This document shows positions 1 to 8,357 of a stretch of DNA of 64,000 nt, piece by piece. The notes under the pieces were generated by a model. It searched no databases and had not been told where the DNA came from. It saw nothing but the letters and a program-made list of their open reading frames with translations. The first letter of the stretch is position 1. Each line of letters starts with the position of its first letter. The translations under genes were made by a program, and so were the position numbers. Origin of the DNA: Streptomyces sp. CBMA291 (GTDB lineage: Bacteria; Actinomycetota; Actinomycetes; Streptomycetales; Streptomycetaceae); assembly GCF_014596525.1 (NCBI RefSeq), contig NZ_MSJP01000040.1, positions 52,093-116,092 on the forward strand. Reading direction: 5' to 3'.

Positions 1-1
1 C

Positions 2-1135
2 ACCAAGCGCACCGCTAGCGCGAGCACCAGCACCACCAAGAAGACGAGCGCGCGCGGCGCGGCGGAGCCTGAGCTCGTCCAGCTGCTGACGCCCGAGGGA
101 GAGCGCGTCCAGCACCCCGACTACGACATCGACCTGAGCGCCGAGGAGCTGCGCGGTCTCTACCGCGACATGGTCCTCACCCGCCGGTTCGACGCCGAGG
201 CGACCTCCCTCCAGCGGCAGGGCGAGCTGGGTCTGTGGGCCTCGCTGCTCGGCCAGGAGGCGGCCCAGATCGGTTCCGGCCGTGCCCTGCGGGACGACGA
301 CTACGTTTTCCCGACCTACCGCGAGCACGGTGTGGCCTGGGTCCGGGGCGTCGACCCGACGAATCTCCTGGGAATGTTCCGGGGGGTGAACCACGGCGGC
401 TGGGACCCCAACAGCAATAATTTCCACCTGTACACGATCGTCATCGGTTCGCAGACGCTGCACGCCACCGGATATGCGATGGGTATCGCCAAGGACGGCG
501 CGGATTCCGCCGTCATCGCGTACTTCGGCGACGGCGCTTCCAGCCAGGGCGATGTGAACGAGGCGTTCACCTTCTCCGCCGTCTACAACGCGCCCGTCGT
601 GTTCTTCTGCCAGAACAACCAGTGGGCGATCTCCGAGCCCACCGAGAAGCAGACCCGCGTCCCGCTCTACCAGCGCGCCCGCGGCTTCGGCTTCCCCGGC
701 GTCCGGGTCGACGGCAACGACGTCCTGGCCTGCCTCGCGGTGACGAAGTCCGCCCTGGAGCGGGCCCGCCGCGGCGAGGGCCCGACCCTCGTCGAGGCCT
801 TCACCTACCGGATGGGCGCCCACACCACCTCCGACGACCCGACGAAGTACCGCAGGGACGAGGAGCGGGAGGCCTGGGAGGCCAAGGACCCGATCCTGCG
901 CCTCAAGGCGTACCTGGAGCGCGAGGGCCACGCCGACGAGGCCTTCTTCGAGGAGCTGGAAGCGGAGAGCGAGACCCTCGGCAAGCGGGTCCGCGAGGCC
1001 GTGCGGTCCATGCCCGACCCGGACCACACCGCGATGTTCGAGCACGTCTACGCGGACGGGCACACGCTCGTCGACGAGGAGCGCGCGCAGTTCACCGCCT
1101 ACCAGGCGTCCTTCGCGGATGACGAGGTCAAGTAA
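2..1135 (+). CDS. bkdA: 2-oxoacid dehydrogenase E1 component, alpha subunit (5' partial)
   Basis: Thiamine-diphosphate-dependent decarboxylase subunit of a cytoplasmic pyruvate or branched-chain 2-oxoacid dehydrogenase complex. It forms the E1 heterotetramer with the next gene. The reading frame is open from base 2 without a start, so the true start lies outside the window. The visible N-terminus is a Thr/Ser/Lys/Ala-rich tail, followed by the E1-alpha fold. The TPP-Mg signature is clear: GDGASSQGDVNEAF, then about 30 residues on, NNQW. The stop TAA is 2 nt before the next ATG, so the genes are co-transcribed. Streptomyces relatives are annotated either as pyruvate dehydrogenase E1-alpha or BkdA; sequence alone does not decide the substrate. 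Confidence 0.93.
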   Translation, partial: TKRTASASTSTTKKTSARGAAEPELVQLLTPEGERVQHPDYDIDLSAEELRGLYRDMVLTRRFDAEATSLQRQGELGLWASLLGQEAAQIGSGRALRDDDYVFPTYREHGVAWVRGVDPTNLLGMFRGVNHGGWDPNSNNFHLYTIVIGSQTLHATGYAMGIAKDGADSAVIAYFGDGASSQGDVNEAFTFSAVYNAPVVFFCQNNQWAISEPTEKQTRVPLYQRARGFGFPGVRVDGNDVLACLAVTKSALERARRGEGPTLVEAFTYRMGAHTTSDDPTKYRRDEEREAWEAKDPILRLKAYLEREGHADEAFFEELEAESETLGKRVREAVRSMPDPDHTAMFEHVYADGHTLVDEERAQFTAYQASFADDEVK

Positions 1136-1137
1136 CC

Positions 1138-2118
1138 ATGCCCGTACAGAAGCTTCCGCTCGCCAAGGCGCTCAACGAGTCGCTCCGCAAGGCGCTGGAG
1201 GACGACTCCAAGGTCCTCATCATGGGCGAGGACGTCGGCAAGCTCGGCGGTGTCTTCCGGGTCACCGACGGGTTGCAGAAGGACTTCGGCGAGGACCGGG
1301 TCATCGACACCCCGCTCGCCGAGTCCGGCATCGTCGGCACCGCGATCGGCCTCGCGCTGCGCGGCTACCGGCCGGTGGTGGAGATCCAGTTCGACGGCTT
1401 CGTCTTCCCCGCGTACGACCAGATCGTCACCCAGCTCGCCAAGATGCACGCCCGTGCGCTCGGCAAGGTCAAGATGCCGGTCGTCGTCCGTATCCCGTAC
1501 GGCGGCGGCATCGGTGCGGTCGAGCACCACTCCGAGTCCCCCGAGGCGCTCTTCGCGCATGTCGCGGGCCTCAAGATCGTCTCCCCGTCCAACGCCTCGG
1601 ACGCCTACTGGATGCTCCAGCAGGCGATCCGGAGCGACGACCCGGTCATCTTCTTCGAGCCGAAGCGCCGTTACTGGGACAAGGGCGAGGTCGACACCGA
1701 GGCCATCCCCGGCGAGCTGCACAAGGCCCGGGTGGCGCGCGAGGGCGGCGACCTCACGCTCGCCGCGTACGGCCCGATGGTGAAGGTCTGTCTGGAGGCC
1801 GCCGCCGCGGCCGAGGAAGAGGGCAAGTCGATCGAGGTCCTGGACCTGCGCTCGGTCTCCCCCATCGACTTCGACGCCATCCAGCGCTCGGTCGAGAAGA
1901 CCGGCCGACTGGTCGTCGTCCACGAGGCCCCGGTCTTCTTCGGCTCCGGCGCGGAGATCGCCGCCCGGATCACGGAGCGCTGCTTCTACCACCTGGAGGC
2001 CCCCGTCCTGCGGGTCGGCGGCTACCACGCGCCGTACCCGCCGGCGCGCCTGGAGGAGGAGTACCTGCCCGGTCTCGACCGCGTGCTCGACGCCGTCGAC
2101 CGCTCGCTGGCGTACTGA
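1138..2118 (+). CDS. bkdB: 2-oxoacid dehydrogenase E1 component, beta subunit
   Basis: Partner of the preceding E1-alpha. It supplies the second half of the TPP site and binds the E2 core. 326 aa, the usual length for free-standing E1-beta. The transketolase pyrimidine-binding domain is N-terminal (GEDVGKLGGVF; then DTPLAESGIVGTAIGLA) and the C-terminal transketolase domain follows (DLRSVSPIDFDAI, HEAPVFFGSGAEIAA). The start ATG is 2 nt after the E1-alpha stop, so translation is probably coupled. The E2 gene follows after 13 nt. Substrate (pyruvate versus branched-chain 2-oxoacids) is inferred only from Streptomyces bkd-type gene order. Confidence 0.95.
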   Translation: MPVQKLPLAKALNESLRKALEDDSKVLIMGEDVGKLGGVFRVTDGLQKDFGEDRVIDTPLAESGIVGTAIGLALRGYRPVVEIQFDGFVFPAYDQIVTQLAKMHARALGKVKMPVVVRIPYGGGIGAVEHHSESPEALFAHVAGLKIVSPSNASDAYWMLQQAIRSDDPVIFFEPKRRYWDKGEVDTEAIPGELHKARVAREGGDLTLAAYGPMVKVCLEAAAAAEEEGKSIEVLDLRSVSPIDFDAIQRSVEKTGRLVVVHEAPVFFGSGAEIAARITERCFYHLEAPVLRVGGYHAPYPPARLEEEYLPGLDRVLDAVDRSLAY

Positions 2119-2131
2119 GGAGAGCCGCACC

Positions 2132-3622
2132 GTGACCATCCGCGAATTCAAGATGCCCGACGTGGGCGAGGGCCTGACCGAGGCCGAGATCCTCAAGTGG
2201 TACGTCCAGCCCGGTGACACCGTCGCCGACGGGCAGGTCGTCTGCGAGGTCGAGACGGCGAAGGCGGCCGTCGAGCTGCCGAGCCCCTTCGACGGCACCG
2301 TCCACGAACTGCTCTTCCCCGAAGGCACCACGGTCGACGTCGGCCAGGTCATCATCTCGGTGAACGTCGGCGGCGAGGCGGCCCCCGAGGCTCCCGCGAC
2401 CCCGGCGGCGACCTCCGCCCCGGCGGCGACCTCCGCCCCGGCCGAGCCCGCCCCGGCTGCCCCGGACGCCGAGGAGGAGGAGCCGCAGGGCCGTCAGCCG
2501 GTCCTCGTCGGCTACGGCGTGGCCGCCAGCTCCACCAAGCGCCGGCCCCGCAAGGCCGCACCGGGCACGGCCGCCACCCCGCCCGCCCCCGAGCGTCCCG
2601 CCGCCACGCCCGCGCCCGCCACGCCCGTCGCCGTCTCCGTACCGGAGCAGCTCAACGGGCACGCGTCCGGTGCCGCACGGCCGCTCGCCAAGCCGCCGGT
2701 CCGGAAGCTCGCCAAGGATCTCGGGGTCGATCTGACGACGGTCACCCCGACCGGTCCCGACGGCGTCATCACCCGTGACGACGTGCACGCGGCCGCCGCC
2801 CCGGCGCCCGCTCCCGCCGCCGTCCCGGCACCGGCCCCGGTCGCGGAGCCCGTGGCCGCGCCCGTCGAGACCCCGGTCGCGACGCCGGACGCCGCTCCGG
2901 CCCTCGCTCCGGCGGTCGGCGTCCGGGAGACCCGTATCCCCGTCAAGGGCGTACGGAAGGCCACGGCGGCGGCGATGGTCGGCTCGGCCTTCACCGCGCC
3001 GCATGTCACCGAGTTCGTGACCTTCGACATCACGCGCACGATGAAGCTGGTCGAGGAGCTGAAGTCCGACAAGGACATGGCGGGCCTTCGGGTCAACCCG
3101 CTGCTCCTCATCGCCAAGGCCGTCCTCGTCGCGGTCAAGCGCAACCCGGAGATCAACGCGTCCTGGGACGAGGCCGCCCAGGAGATCGTGCTCAAGCACT
3201 ATGTGAACCTGGGCATCGCCGCGGCCACCCCGCGCGGACTGCTCGTCCCGAACATCAAGGACGCGCACGCCCAGACCCTGCCCGAGCTTTCGGCCTCCCT
3301 GAGCGAGCTGGTCTCCACCGCCCGCGAGGGGAAGACGACCCCGGCGGCGATGCAGGGCGGCACCTTCACCATCACCAACGTGGGCGTCTTCGGCGTCGAC
3401 ACCGGTACGCCCATCCTGAACCCCGGCGAGTCCGCGATCCTCGCGGTCGGCGCGATCAAGCTCCAGCCGTGGGTCCACAAGGGCAAGGTGAAGCCGCGCC
3501 AGGTCACCACGCTCGCGCTCTCCTTCGACCACCGTCTGGTCGACGGCGAACTCGGCTCCAAGTTCCTGGCCGACATCGCCGCGATCCTGGAGCAGCCGAA
3601 GAAGCTCATCACCTGGGCCTGA
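2132..3622 (+). CDS. bkdC: 2-oxoacid dehydrogenase E2, dihydrolipoamide acyltransferase
   Basis: Core acyltransferase that moves the acyl group from the lipoyl arm to CoA. 496 aa from a GTG start with GGAG upstream. Domain order: an N-terminal lipoyl domain with the lipoylation site ETAKA (Lys44); a long Ala/Pro/Thr linker with a repeated ATSAPA segment; an E1/E3-binding domain near residues 185-220 (VRKLAKDLGVDL); a second Ala/Pro linker; and the catalytic domain ending with FDHRLVDG, whose His and Asp are catalytic. Last gene of the E1-alpha/E1-beta/E2 operon. No E3 is adjacent, so E3 must come from elsewhere. Linker low complexity is normal for the family. Confidence 0.95.
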   Translation: MTIREFKMPDVGEGLTEAEILKWYVQPGDTVADGQVVCEVETAKAAVELPSPFDGTVHELLFPEGTTVDVGQVIISVNVGGEAAPEAPATPAATSAPAATSAPAEPAPAAPDAEEEEPQGRQPVLVGYGVAASSTKRRPRKAAPGTAATPPAPERPAATPAPATPVAVSVPEQLNGHASGAARPLAKPPVRKLAKDLGVDLTTVTPTGPDGVITRDDVHAAAAPAPAPAAVPAPAPVAEPVAAPVETPVATPDAAPALAPAVGVRETRIPVKGVRKATAAAMVGSAFTAPHVTEFVTFDITRTMKLVEELKSDKDMAGLRVNPLLLIAKAVLVAVKRNPEINASWDEAAQEIVLKHYVNLGIAAATPRGLLVPNIKDAHAQTLPELSASLSELVSTAREGKTTPAAMQGGTFTITNVGVFGVDTGTPILNPGESAILAVGAIKLQPWVHKGKVKPRQVTTLALSFDHRLVDGELGSKFLADIAAILEQPKKLITWA

Positions 3623-3637
3623 CACCCCGTCCCGGAG

Positions 3638-3663
3638 GGGGCCGTTTCACGTGAAACGGCCCC
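3638..3663. other. parS site 1 (ParB-binding palindrome)
   Basis: GTTTCACGTGAAAC at 3644-3657 is the exact 14-bp Streptomyces parS consensus. It is embedded in a perfect 26-bp inverted repeat. ParB binds such sites clustered around oriC to organise chromosome segregation with ParA. It lies between the E2 stop and the GntR gene. Confidence 0.88.
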
Positions 3664-3665
3664 GC

Positions 3666-3713
3666 GCTTCCCGGGGGCCTGTGTTTCACGTGAAACACAG
3701 GCCCCCGGGAAGC
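3666..3713. other. parS site 2 in a perfect 48-bp palindrome
   Basis: GTTTCACGTGAAAC at 3683-3696, flanked symmetrically so that 3666-3713 is one uninterrupted 48-bp palindrome (24 bp per arm, no loop). Its centre is 39 bp from that of site 1. As RNA the palindrome would also form a strong hairpin, so it may additionally act as terminator of the dehydrogenase operon. Confidence 0.9.
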
Positions 3714-3783
3714 AGTCCCGAGACGGCCCCCAGGTGGCCCCCGGATGGCGAATCCCCAGGTGGGGAGCGTCTTGGGGCACCGA

Positions 3784-3810
3784 GACCCCGTCCACATGGT
3801 GGACGGGGTC
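3784..3810 (+). terminator. Hairpin downstream of E2 / upstream of GntR gene
   Basis: Perfect 11-bp stem GACCCCGTCCA / TGGACGGGGTC with a 5-nt loop (CATGG). There is no T-tract, as usual for Streptomyces terminators. It ends 35 bp before the GntR start and could end the upstream operon or lie near the regulator's own promoter. Confidence 0.55.
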
Positions 3811-3845
3811 CTCTGTTGCACCCCTGTTGTATCTAAGCTGTGCGC

Positions 3846-4499
3846 ATGCCATCAGCTCCTGTCAAGCAACCTCCTGCGGCCGACCGCGTCTACACCCATG
3901 TGAAGCAGGCCGTACTCGACCGGCGCTACGAGGGAGGCACCCTGCTCACGGAGGGGGAACTCGCCACGGCCGTCGGGGTGTCCAGGACGCCCGTCCGCGA
4001 GGCGCTGCTCAAGCTGGAGATGGAAGGGCTGCTCAAGCTCTACCCGAAGAAGGGCGCCCTGGTCCTCGCCGTCTCCGTCCAGGAGATCGCCGACGTCGTC
4101 GAGACCCGGCTGCTCGTCGAGGAGTTCGCCGTCCGCCGGGCCGTCCCCGCGCCCGCGCCGCTCATCACCCGGCTCGAAGAGCTGCTGGCGGAGCAGGAGC
4201 GCCGCGCCGCCGTCGGCGACCTCGCCGAAGTCGCCGTCATCGACCGCTGCTTCCACGCCGAGATCGTGCGCCACGCGGGCAACCAGATCCTCTCCCGCCT
4301 CTACGACCAACTGCGCGACCGTCAACTGCGCATGGGAGTCGCCGTGATGCAGTCCCACCCCGACCGCATCGCCAAGAACATCGCCGAACACGCCGGGATC
4401 CTCGACCGCATCAAGGCGGGCGACGCCGAGGGCGCCGCGCTCCACGTCCGAGGCCACCTCGGCTCGGTCAAGGCCCTGGTCAGGGGCGAGGACCGGTGA
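3846..4499 (+). CDS. GntR-family (FCD/FadR subfamily) transcriptional regulator
   Basis: DNA-binding repressor or activator, 217 aa. The N-terminal winged helix-turn-helix (about residues 10-75) has the GntR signature LTEGELATAVGVSRTPVREA. The C-terminal all-helical FCD ligand domain contains the expected His-rich sites (CFHAEIVRHAGN, EHAGILDRI). The stop overlaps the GTG of the following MFS transporter (GTGA), so the pair is translationally coupled and the regulator probably controls that transporter in response to its substrate. ATG 3846 is chosen because a TAAGCT -10-like hexamer ends 6 bp upstream, which fits leaderless transcription. GTG 3840 is the alternative. Ligand unknown. Confidence 0.88.
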   Translation: MPSAPVKQPPAADRVYTHVKQAVLDRRYEGGTLLTEGELATAVGVSRTPVREALLKLEMEGLLKLYPKKGALVLAVSVQEIADVVETRLLVEEFAVRRAVPAPAPLITRLEELLAEQERRAAVGDLAEVAVIDRCFHAEIVRHAGNQILSRLYDQLRDRQLRMGVAVMQSHPDRIAKNIAEHAGILDRIKAGDAEGAALHVRGHLGSVKALVRGEDR

Positions 4500-5818
4500 G
4501 CCGGGGCAGCCGCAACGGCTACGGCTCGGCCGTCACCCTCCCCGGCGACCCGCCCGGCGGCCGCCGGGCCGCCCTCGTCTGGGGCGTCGGCGTCGCCGTC
4601 TACTTCGTCGCCGTCATCTTCCGCACGTCCCTGGGCGTCGCCGGACTCGACGCCGCCGACCGCTTCGACGTCAACGCCTCCGCGCTCTCCACCTTCTCCA
4701 TACTCCAGCTGCTCGTCTACGCGGGCATGCAGATACCCGTCGGCCTCATGGTCGACCGGCTCGGCACCAAGAAGGTCCTCGCCCTCGGCGTCGTCCTCTT
4801 CACCCTCGGCCAACTGGGCTTCGCGCTCTCCCCCTCGTACGGCACCGCGCTCGCCTCCCGCGCCCTCCTCGGCTGCGGCGACGCCATGACCTTCATCAGC
4901 GTCCTGCGGCTCGGCACCCGCTGGTTCCCCGCCCGCAGGGGCCCGCTCGTCGGACAGGTCGCCGCCCTCTTCGGGATGGCGGGCAATCTGGTCTCCACCG
5001 TCTTCATCGCCCGCGCCCTGCACGGTCTCGGCTGGACGACCACCTTCGTCGGCAGCTCGCTCGCCGGTGTCCTCGTCCTCGTCCTGATGCTCGTCTTCCT
5101 GAAGGACCACCCCGAGGGGTTCGAGCCCCAGCCCATGCCGCACGCGGGCGCCGCCTTCGTACGGCGTCAGATCGCCGAGTCCTGGCGGGAGCCCGGCACC
5201 CGGCTCGGCATGTGGGTGCACTTCACCACCCAGTTCCCCGCGATGGTCTTCCTGCTCCTGTGGGGGCTTCCGTATCTCGTCGAGGCGCAGGGACTCTCCC
5301 GCTCGGGCGCCGGAAGCCTGCTCACCCTGGTCGTCCTGTCGAACATGGTCATCGGCCTGGCGTACGGTCAGATCATCGCCCGCCATCACGCGGCCCGCGC
5401 CCCGCTCGCCCTCGGGACCGTCGCCGCCACCGCCCTGCTCTGGGCGTCGACCCTGCTCTACCCCGGCGACCACGCGCCGATGTGGCTGCTCGTCACCCTC
5501 TGCGTGGTGCTCGGCGCCTGCGGCCCCGCCTCGATGATCGGCTTCGACTTCGCCCGTCCGGCGAATCCGCCGGAACGTCAGGGCACCGCGTCGGGAATCG
5601 TCAACATGGGGGGTTTCATCGCCTCGATGACGACGCTGCTCGCCGTGGGCGTGCTGCTCGACGCGACCGGGGACGACTACCGGATCGCGTTCTCGTCGGT
5701 CTTCGTCCTCGAAGCCCTCGGCGTCGTCCAGATCCTGCGGCTCAAGTCCCGCACCCACCGCAGGGAACGCGAGCGGCTCGTCGCCAGCCGCGTGGAAGCC
5801 GTCCACGTACCGGTCTGA
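4496..5818 (+). CDS. MFS transporter
   Basis: Major facilitator superfamily permease, 440 aa, about 12 hydrophobic segments in the cytoplasmic membrane. The GTG start overlaps the TGA of the GntR gene by 4 bp. The motif-A loop after helix 2 reads GLMVDRLGTKK. The halves are joined by a polar loop around KDHPEGFEPQ. The second half has the GIVNMGGFIASM segment typical of this family. Substrate not recognisable. The coupled GntR regulator implies an inducible organic substrate, probably an uptake system. The tail KSRTHRRERERL is cytoplasmic and basic. Confidence 0.88.
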   Translation: MSRGSRNGYGSAVTLPGDPPGGRRAALVWGVGVAVYFVAVIFRTSLGVAGLDAADRFDVNASALSTFSILQLLVYAGMQIPVGLMVDRLGTKKVLALGVVLFTLGQLGFALSPSYGTALASRALLGCGDAMTFISVLRLGTRWFPARRGPLVGQVAALFGMAGNLVSTVFIARALHGLGWTTTFVGSSLAGVLVLVLMLVFLKDHPEGFEPQPMPHAGAAFVRRQIAESWREPGTRLGMWVHFTTQFPAMVFLLLWGLPYLVEAQGLSRSGAGSLLTLVVLSNMVIGLAYGQIIARHHAARAPLALGTVAATALLWASTLLYPGDHAPMWLLVTLCVVLGACGPASMIGFDFARPANPPERQGTASGIVNMGGFIASMTTLLAVGVLLDATGDDYRIAFSSVFVLEALGVVQILRLKSRTHRRERERLVASRVEAVHVPV

Positions 5819-5875
5819 GCGGACCGGCCGCATCCGTGCGCCCGCCCGTGCCCGTACGGGAACGCCGGGAGGGGT

Positions 5876-6703
5876 TCAGCGGGGCGTCACCGCGAAGTGG
5901 TCGAGGATCGCCCGCGCCAGGTCCTCGTCGCCCTCCGCCTTGACCCGGTCGGCCACCTCGGCCGGCCGGACCCGCCCGCAGGCCAGACGTACGAACGTCT
6001 CCCAGTCCGTCGCCAGGGTCACCGCCGGGCCCAGCGAGGGCGTGCCGTCGATCGTCCCCCGGCCCTGCGCGTCGACCCGTACCGTCCGCAGGAACTCCAC
6101 CGGACCGGTCACGTCGACGACCACCGCCGAGGACGCGGGCGCCCCCGCGTCCTTCGCGACCACCTTCGGCAGCGCTTCGAGCAGCACGTCCCGTGTGACG
6201 TGCGCGCCCGCCGAGTCCAGATTGCCCGGCACGCCGAGGGCCGCCCGCAGGTCCTGCTCGTGCACCCACACGTCGAAGGCGCGCATCCGGTAGGCCAGTT
6301 CCAGCGACTGCTCGGCGCCGAGGGGAGCGCGGATCAGCTGCTCGGGGGAACGGTTCTCGTTGCGGAGCTTGCGTGCCCGGCGGATCAGGACGTACTCCAG
6401 CTCCGAGGTCATCTCCGGCGCGGTGTGGTGCCGCCGCACATCGACCTGCACCTCCATATAGCGCGAGAAGTCACTGCGTACGTGGTAGAGATCGCGGGGG
6501 AGCGAGTGAATCGGCCGGGGATCGCCGAGCATCTCGGTTTCCATACCGATGACATGGGAAACGATGTCCCGGACGGACCAGCCCGCGCACGGGGTCGGCC
6601 GATTCCACTCCCTCTCCACGAGCGGCTGCACCAGCTCGGCTATCGCCTCGATGGAGTGGGTCCAGGCGTCGGCGTAATTCTGGAGGCTGGGATGGACGGT
6701 CAC
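5876..6703 (-). CDS. Maleylpyruvate isomerase-family mycothiol-dependent enzyme
   Basis: 275 aa. The N-terminal DinB-like four-helix metal-binding domain of the mycothiol-dependent family (TIGR03083 type) is visible: TPCAGWSVRDIVSHVIGMET, with His metal ligands. The region RMRAFDVWVHEQDLRAALG carries the other metal-binding histidine. A C-terminal SCP2-like or alpha/beta domain covers about residues 170-275. The family uses mycothiol, the actinobacterial low-molecular-weight thiol, as cofactor for isomerisation or detoxification. The exact reaction is not predictable. Transcribed alone and convergent to the MFS gene. Confidence 0.85.
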   Translation of the reverse strand: MTVHPSLQNYADAWTHSIEAIAELVQPLVEREWNRPTPCAGWSVRDIVSHVIGMETEMLGDPRPIHSLPRDLYHVRSDFSRYMEVQVDVRRHHTAPEMTSELEYVLIRRARKLRNENRSPEQLIRAPLGAEQSLELAYRMRAFDVWVHEQDLRAALGVPGNLDSAGAHVTRDVLLEALPKVVAKDAGAPASSAVVVDVTGPVEFLRTVRVDAQGRGTIDGTPSLGPAVTLATDWETFVRLACGRVRPAEVADRVKAEGDEDLARAILDHFAVTPR

Positions 6704-6858
6704 GGGACCCCTCGGCGGTTCTTCGGTGCGCGGGCTGAAAACACGACTGGGTGGGAGGCTTGAACGCTAAGTTACGCTGCCCGGAGGCACCCGGGCAGTG
6801 CTTTCGTGTGACGATCGTAGGCCGGTGTTGACGGCCCGAATGCCAGGACGGTGGTAGT

Positions 6859-7683
6859 GTGCGCGCCTCGCTGATCCAGATCGCGGTAGACCCGGACGAA
6901 CCGGTCGACGCCCGTCGCGCCCGCGCGGCGAGCCTCGTCAGGGCGGAATCCGGCCATGCGGACCTCGTGGTCCTGCCCGAGCTGTGGCCCGTCGGAGCCT
7001 TCGACTTCGAGCGGTTCGCCGCCGAGTCCGAGCCGTTCCACGGACCCACCCACCGGGCGATGGCGGAAGCCGCCCGGGACGCCGGGGTGTGGCTGCACGC
7101 CGGTTCCTTCGTCGAGGCGGAGGGCGGCTCCCTCTACAACACCTCGCTGATCCTCTCCCCCGAGGGCGAACCCGTCGCCTCCTACCGGAAGATCCACCGC
7201 TTCGGCTTCGACAAGGGCGAGATGGTCCTGATGGCCCGAGGCGAGAAGCTCGTCACCGTCGATCTGCCGGAGCTGACCATCGGCGTCGGCACCTGCTACG
7301 ACCTGCGGTTCCCCGAGCTTTTCCGGGGGCTCGTCGACGCCGGCGCGCAGGCGTTCGTCGTCCCGGCGGGCTGGCCCGCCCGCCGCCGCGCCCACTGGAG
7401 CCTGCTCGCGCGAGCCCGCGCGGTGGAGAACCAGGCGTACGTGCTGGCCTGCGGTACGGCGGGCACGCACGCGGGCGTCGAACAGGCGGGTCACTCGATC
7501 GTGGTCGACCCCTGGGGGGAGACGCTCGCCGAGGCGGGACCCGACGAGGAGGTGCTGCGGGTCGTCCTCGACCCGGCGAAGGTCACGGCCACCCGCGAGC
7601 AGTTCCCCGCCCTCAAGGACCGCGTCCTGGGCATCGCCCCGCCCGAGCCCCGCACGCACCGAGCACCAAGCGGTACCAAGTAG
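6859..7683 (+). CDS. Carbon-nitrogen hydrolase (nitrilase superfamily amidase)
   Basis: 274 aa cytoplasmic amidase of the omega-amidase/YafV-like branch. The catalytic triad is complete: Glu41 (VVLPELWPVG), Lys111 (YRKIHRFGF) and Cys146 (GTCYDLRFPELFR). Substrates in this branch are omega-amides or deaminated glutathione-like compounds; which one is not known here. Start GTG 6859 has no Shine-Dalgarno and follows AT-containing sequence, consistent with leaderless expression. The last codons lie in a 30-bp tandem duplication (7661-7720). The next gene is convergent. Confidence 0.88.
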   Translation: MRASLIQIAVDPDEPVDARRARAASLVRAESGHADLVVLPELWPVGAFDFERFAAESEPFHGPTHRAMAEAARDAGVWLHAGSFVEAEGGSLYNTSLILSPEGEPVASYRKIHRFGFDKGEMVLMARGEKLVTVDLPELTIGVGTCYDLRFPELFRGLVDAGAQAFVVPAGWPARRRAHWSLLARARAVENQAYVLACGTAGTHAGVEQAGHSIVVDPWGETLAEAGPDEEVLRVVLDPAKVTATREQFPALKDRVLGIAPPEPRTHRAPSGTK

Positions 7684-7720
7684 CACCGCGTAGCACCAAG
7701 CGGCACCGCGTAGTACCGCG
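7661..7720. repeat. 2 x 30-bp imperfect tandem repeat across the C-N hydrolase stop codon
   Basis: Units 7661-7690 and 7691-7720 match at about 25 of 30 positions (AGCACCAAGCGG...). The first unit contains the TAG stop at 7681-7683. Confidence 0.7.
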
Positions 7721-7752
7721 TACGGCGAGCCCCGGTTCCGGGCCTCGCCGTA
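7721..7752. terminator. Bidirectional hairpin terminator
   Basis: 9-bp stem TACGGCGAG / CTCGCCGTA with a 14-nt loop. It lies between the convergent C-N hydrolase and LURP-like genes, 14 bp before the latter's stop. Confidence 0.65.
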
Positions 7753-7765
7753 CCGGCGGGGCGGG

Positions 7766-8257
7766 TCAGTCCTCGCGCTCCCGCTCCGCCATCCGGATGA
7801 CGCAGACCGCGATCGAGAGGAGCAGCGCGGTGTCGGCGTCCTCGCGGACCACGTTCACCGCGTACGCCTCCCGGATGTGGAACCACTGCCGGGAGATGTG
7901 GGCCAGCAGTTCGCCCTCGTACTCGACGGTGAACTCCCGGTCCAGGACGCGCCCGCTGACGTCGAGGACGGTGCCTTCGGCGAGGGTCACCCGGAAGTGG
8001 TTGCGCAGCAGCGAGAGGCGTTTGCGGCGCACGGTCGCCAGCGGACGCTCGTCCCGTTCGATCGTCATCGTGTCCCGGAGCGCGAACAGCTTCTTCCGCA
8101 GGGTGACGAGGATGTGCCCGTCGGGGTCCTTCAGTTCCAGCGTGTCGCGCAGCCGCAGCGCCTTCCCGTCGACGAGGAAGGCGTGGCGCCCCCGCTCGTC
8201 CTCGATCCAGTAGTCGTCACCGATCGCGAAGATCTTGTCCTTTACGAGGTATTTCAC
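7766..8257 (-). CDS. LURP-one-related (tubby-like) protein
   Basis: 163 aa from GTG 8257 (protein begins VKYLVKDKIFAIGDDYWIED). The repeated beta-hairpin pattern of the LURP-one/Tubby-like beta-barrel fold is visible: DERGRHAFLVDGKALRLRDTL, then DPDGHILVTLRKK, then LHNHFRVTL-like strands, ending with a single hydrophobic helix (TALLLSIAVCVI). In plants and scramblases the fold binds membranes. The bacterial role is not established. The longer frame to 8347 was rejected because its extension is Arg/Gly-rich with no start signal. Single gene with its own terminator. Confidence 0.8.
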   Translation of the reverse strand: MKYLVKDKIFAIGDDYWIEDERGRHAFLVDGKALRLRDTLELKDPDGHILVTLRKKLFALRDTMTIERDERPLATVRRKRLSLLRNHFRVTLAEGTVLDVSGRVLDREFTVEYEGELLAHISRQWFHIREAYAVNVVREDADTALLLSIAVCVIRMAERERED

Positions 8258-8357
8258 GGCGGCTATGCCTGCCCCGGGGCGCCGGTTTCCTACCGTCCCC
8301 CGCCGCCCGTCTCCCGAAGGAGGGACGGCGGACGTCCTTCGGCCCAAGCGGACGGGC

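Noticed and set aside
1970..3625. 551-aa frame antisense to the E2 gene
   Set aside because: High-GC antisense shadow; composition (Arg/Asp/Gly) follows the third-position GC of the real gene.
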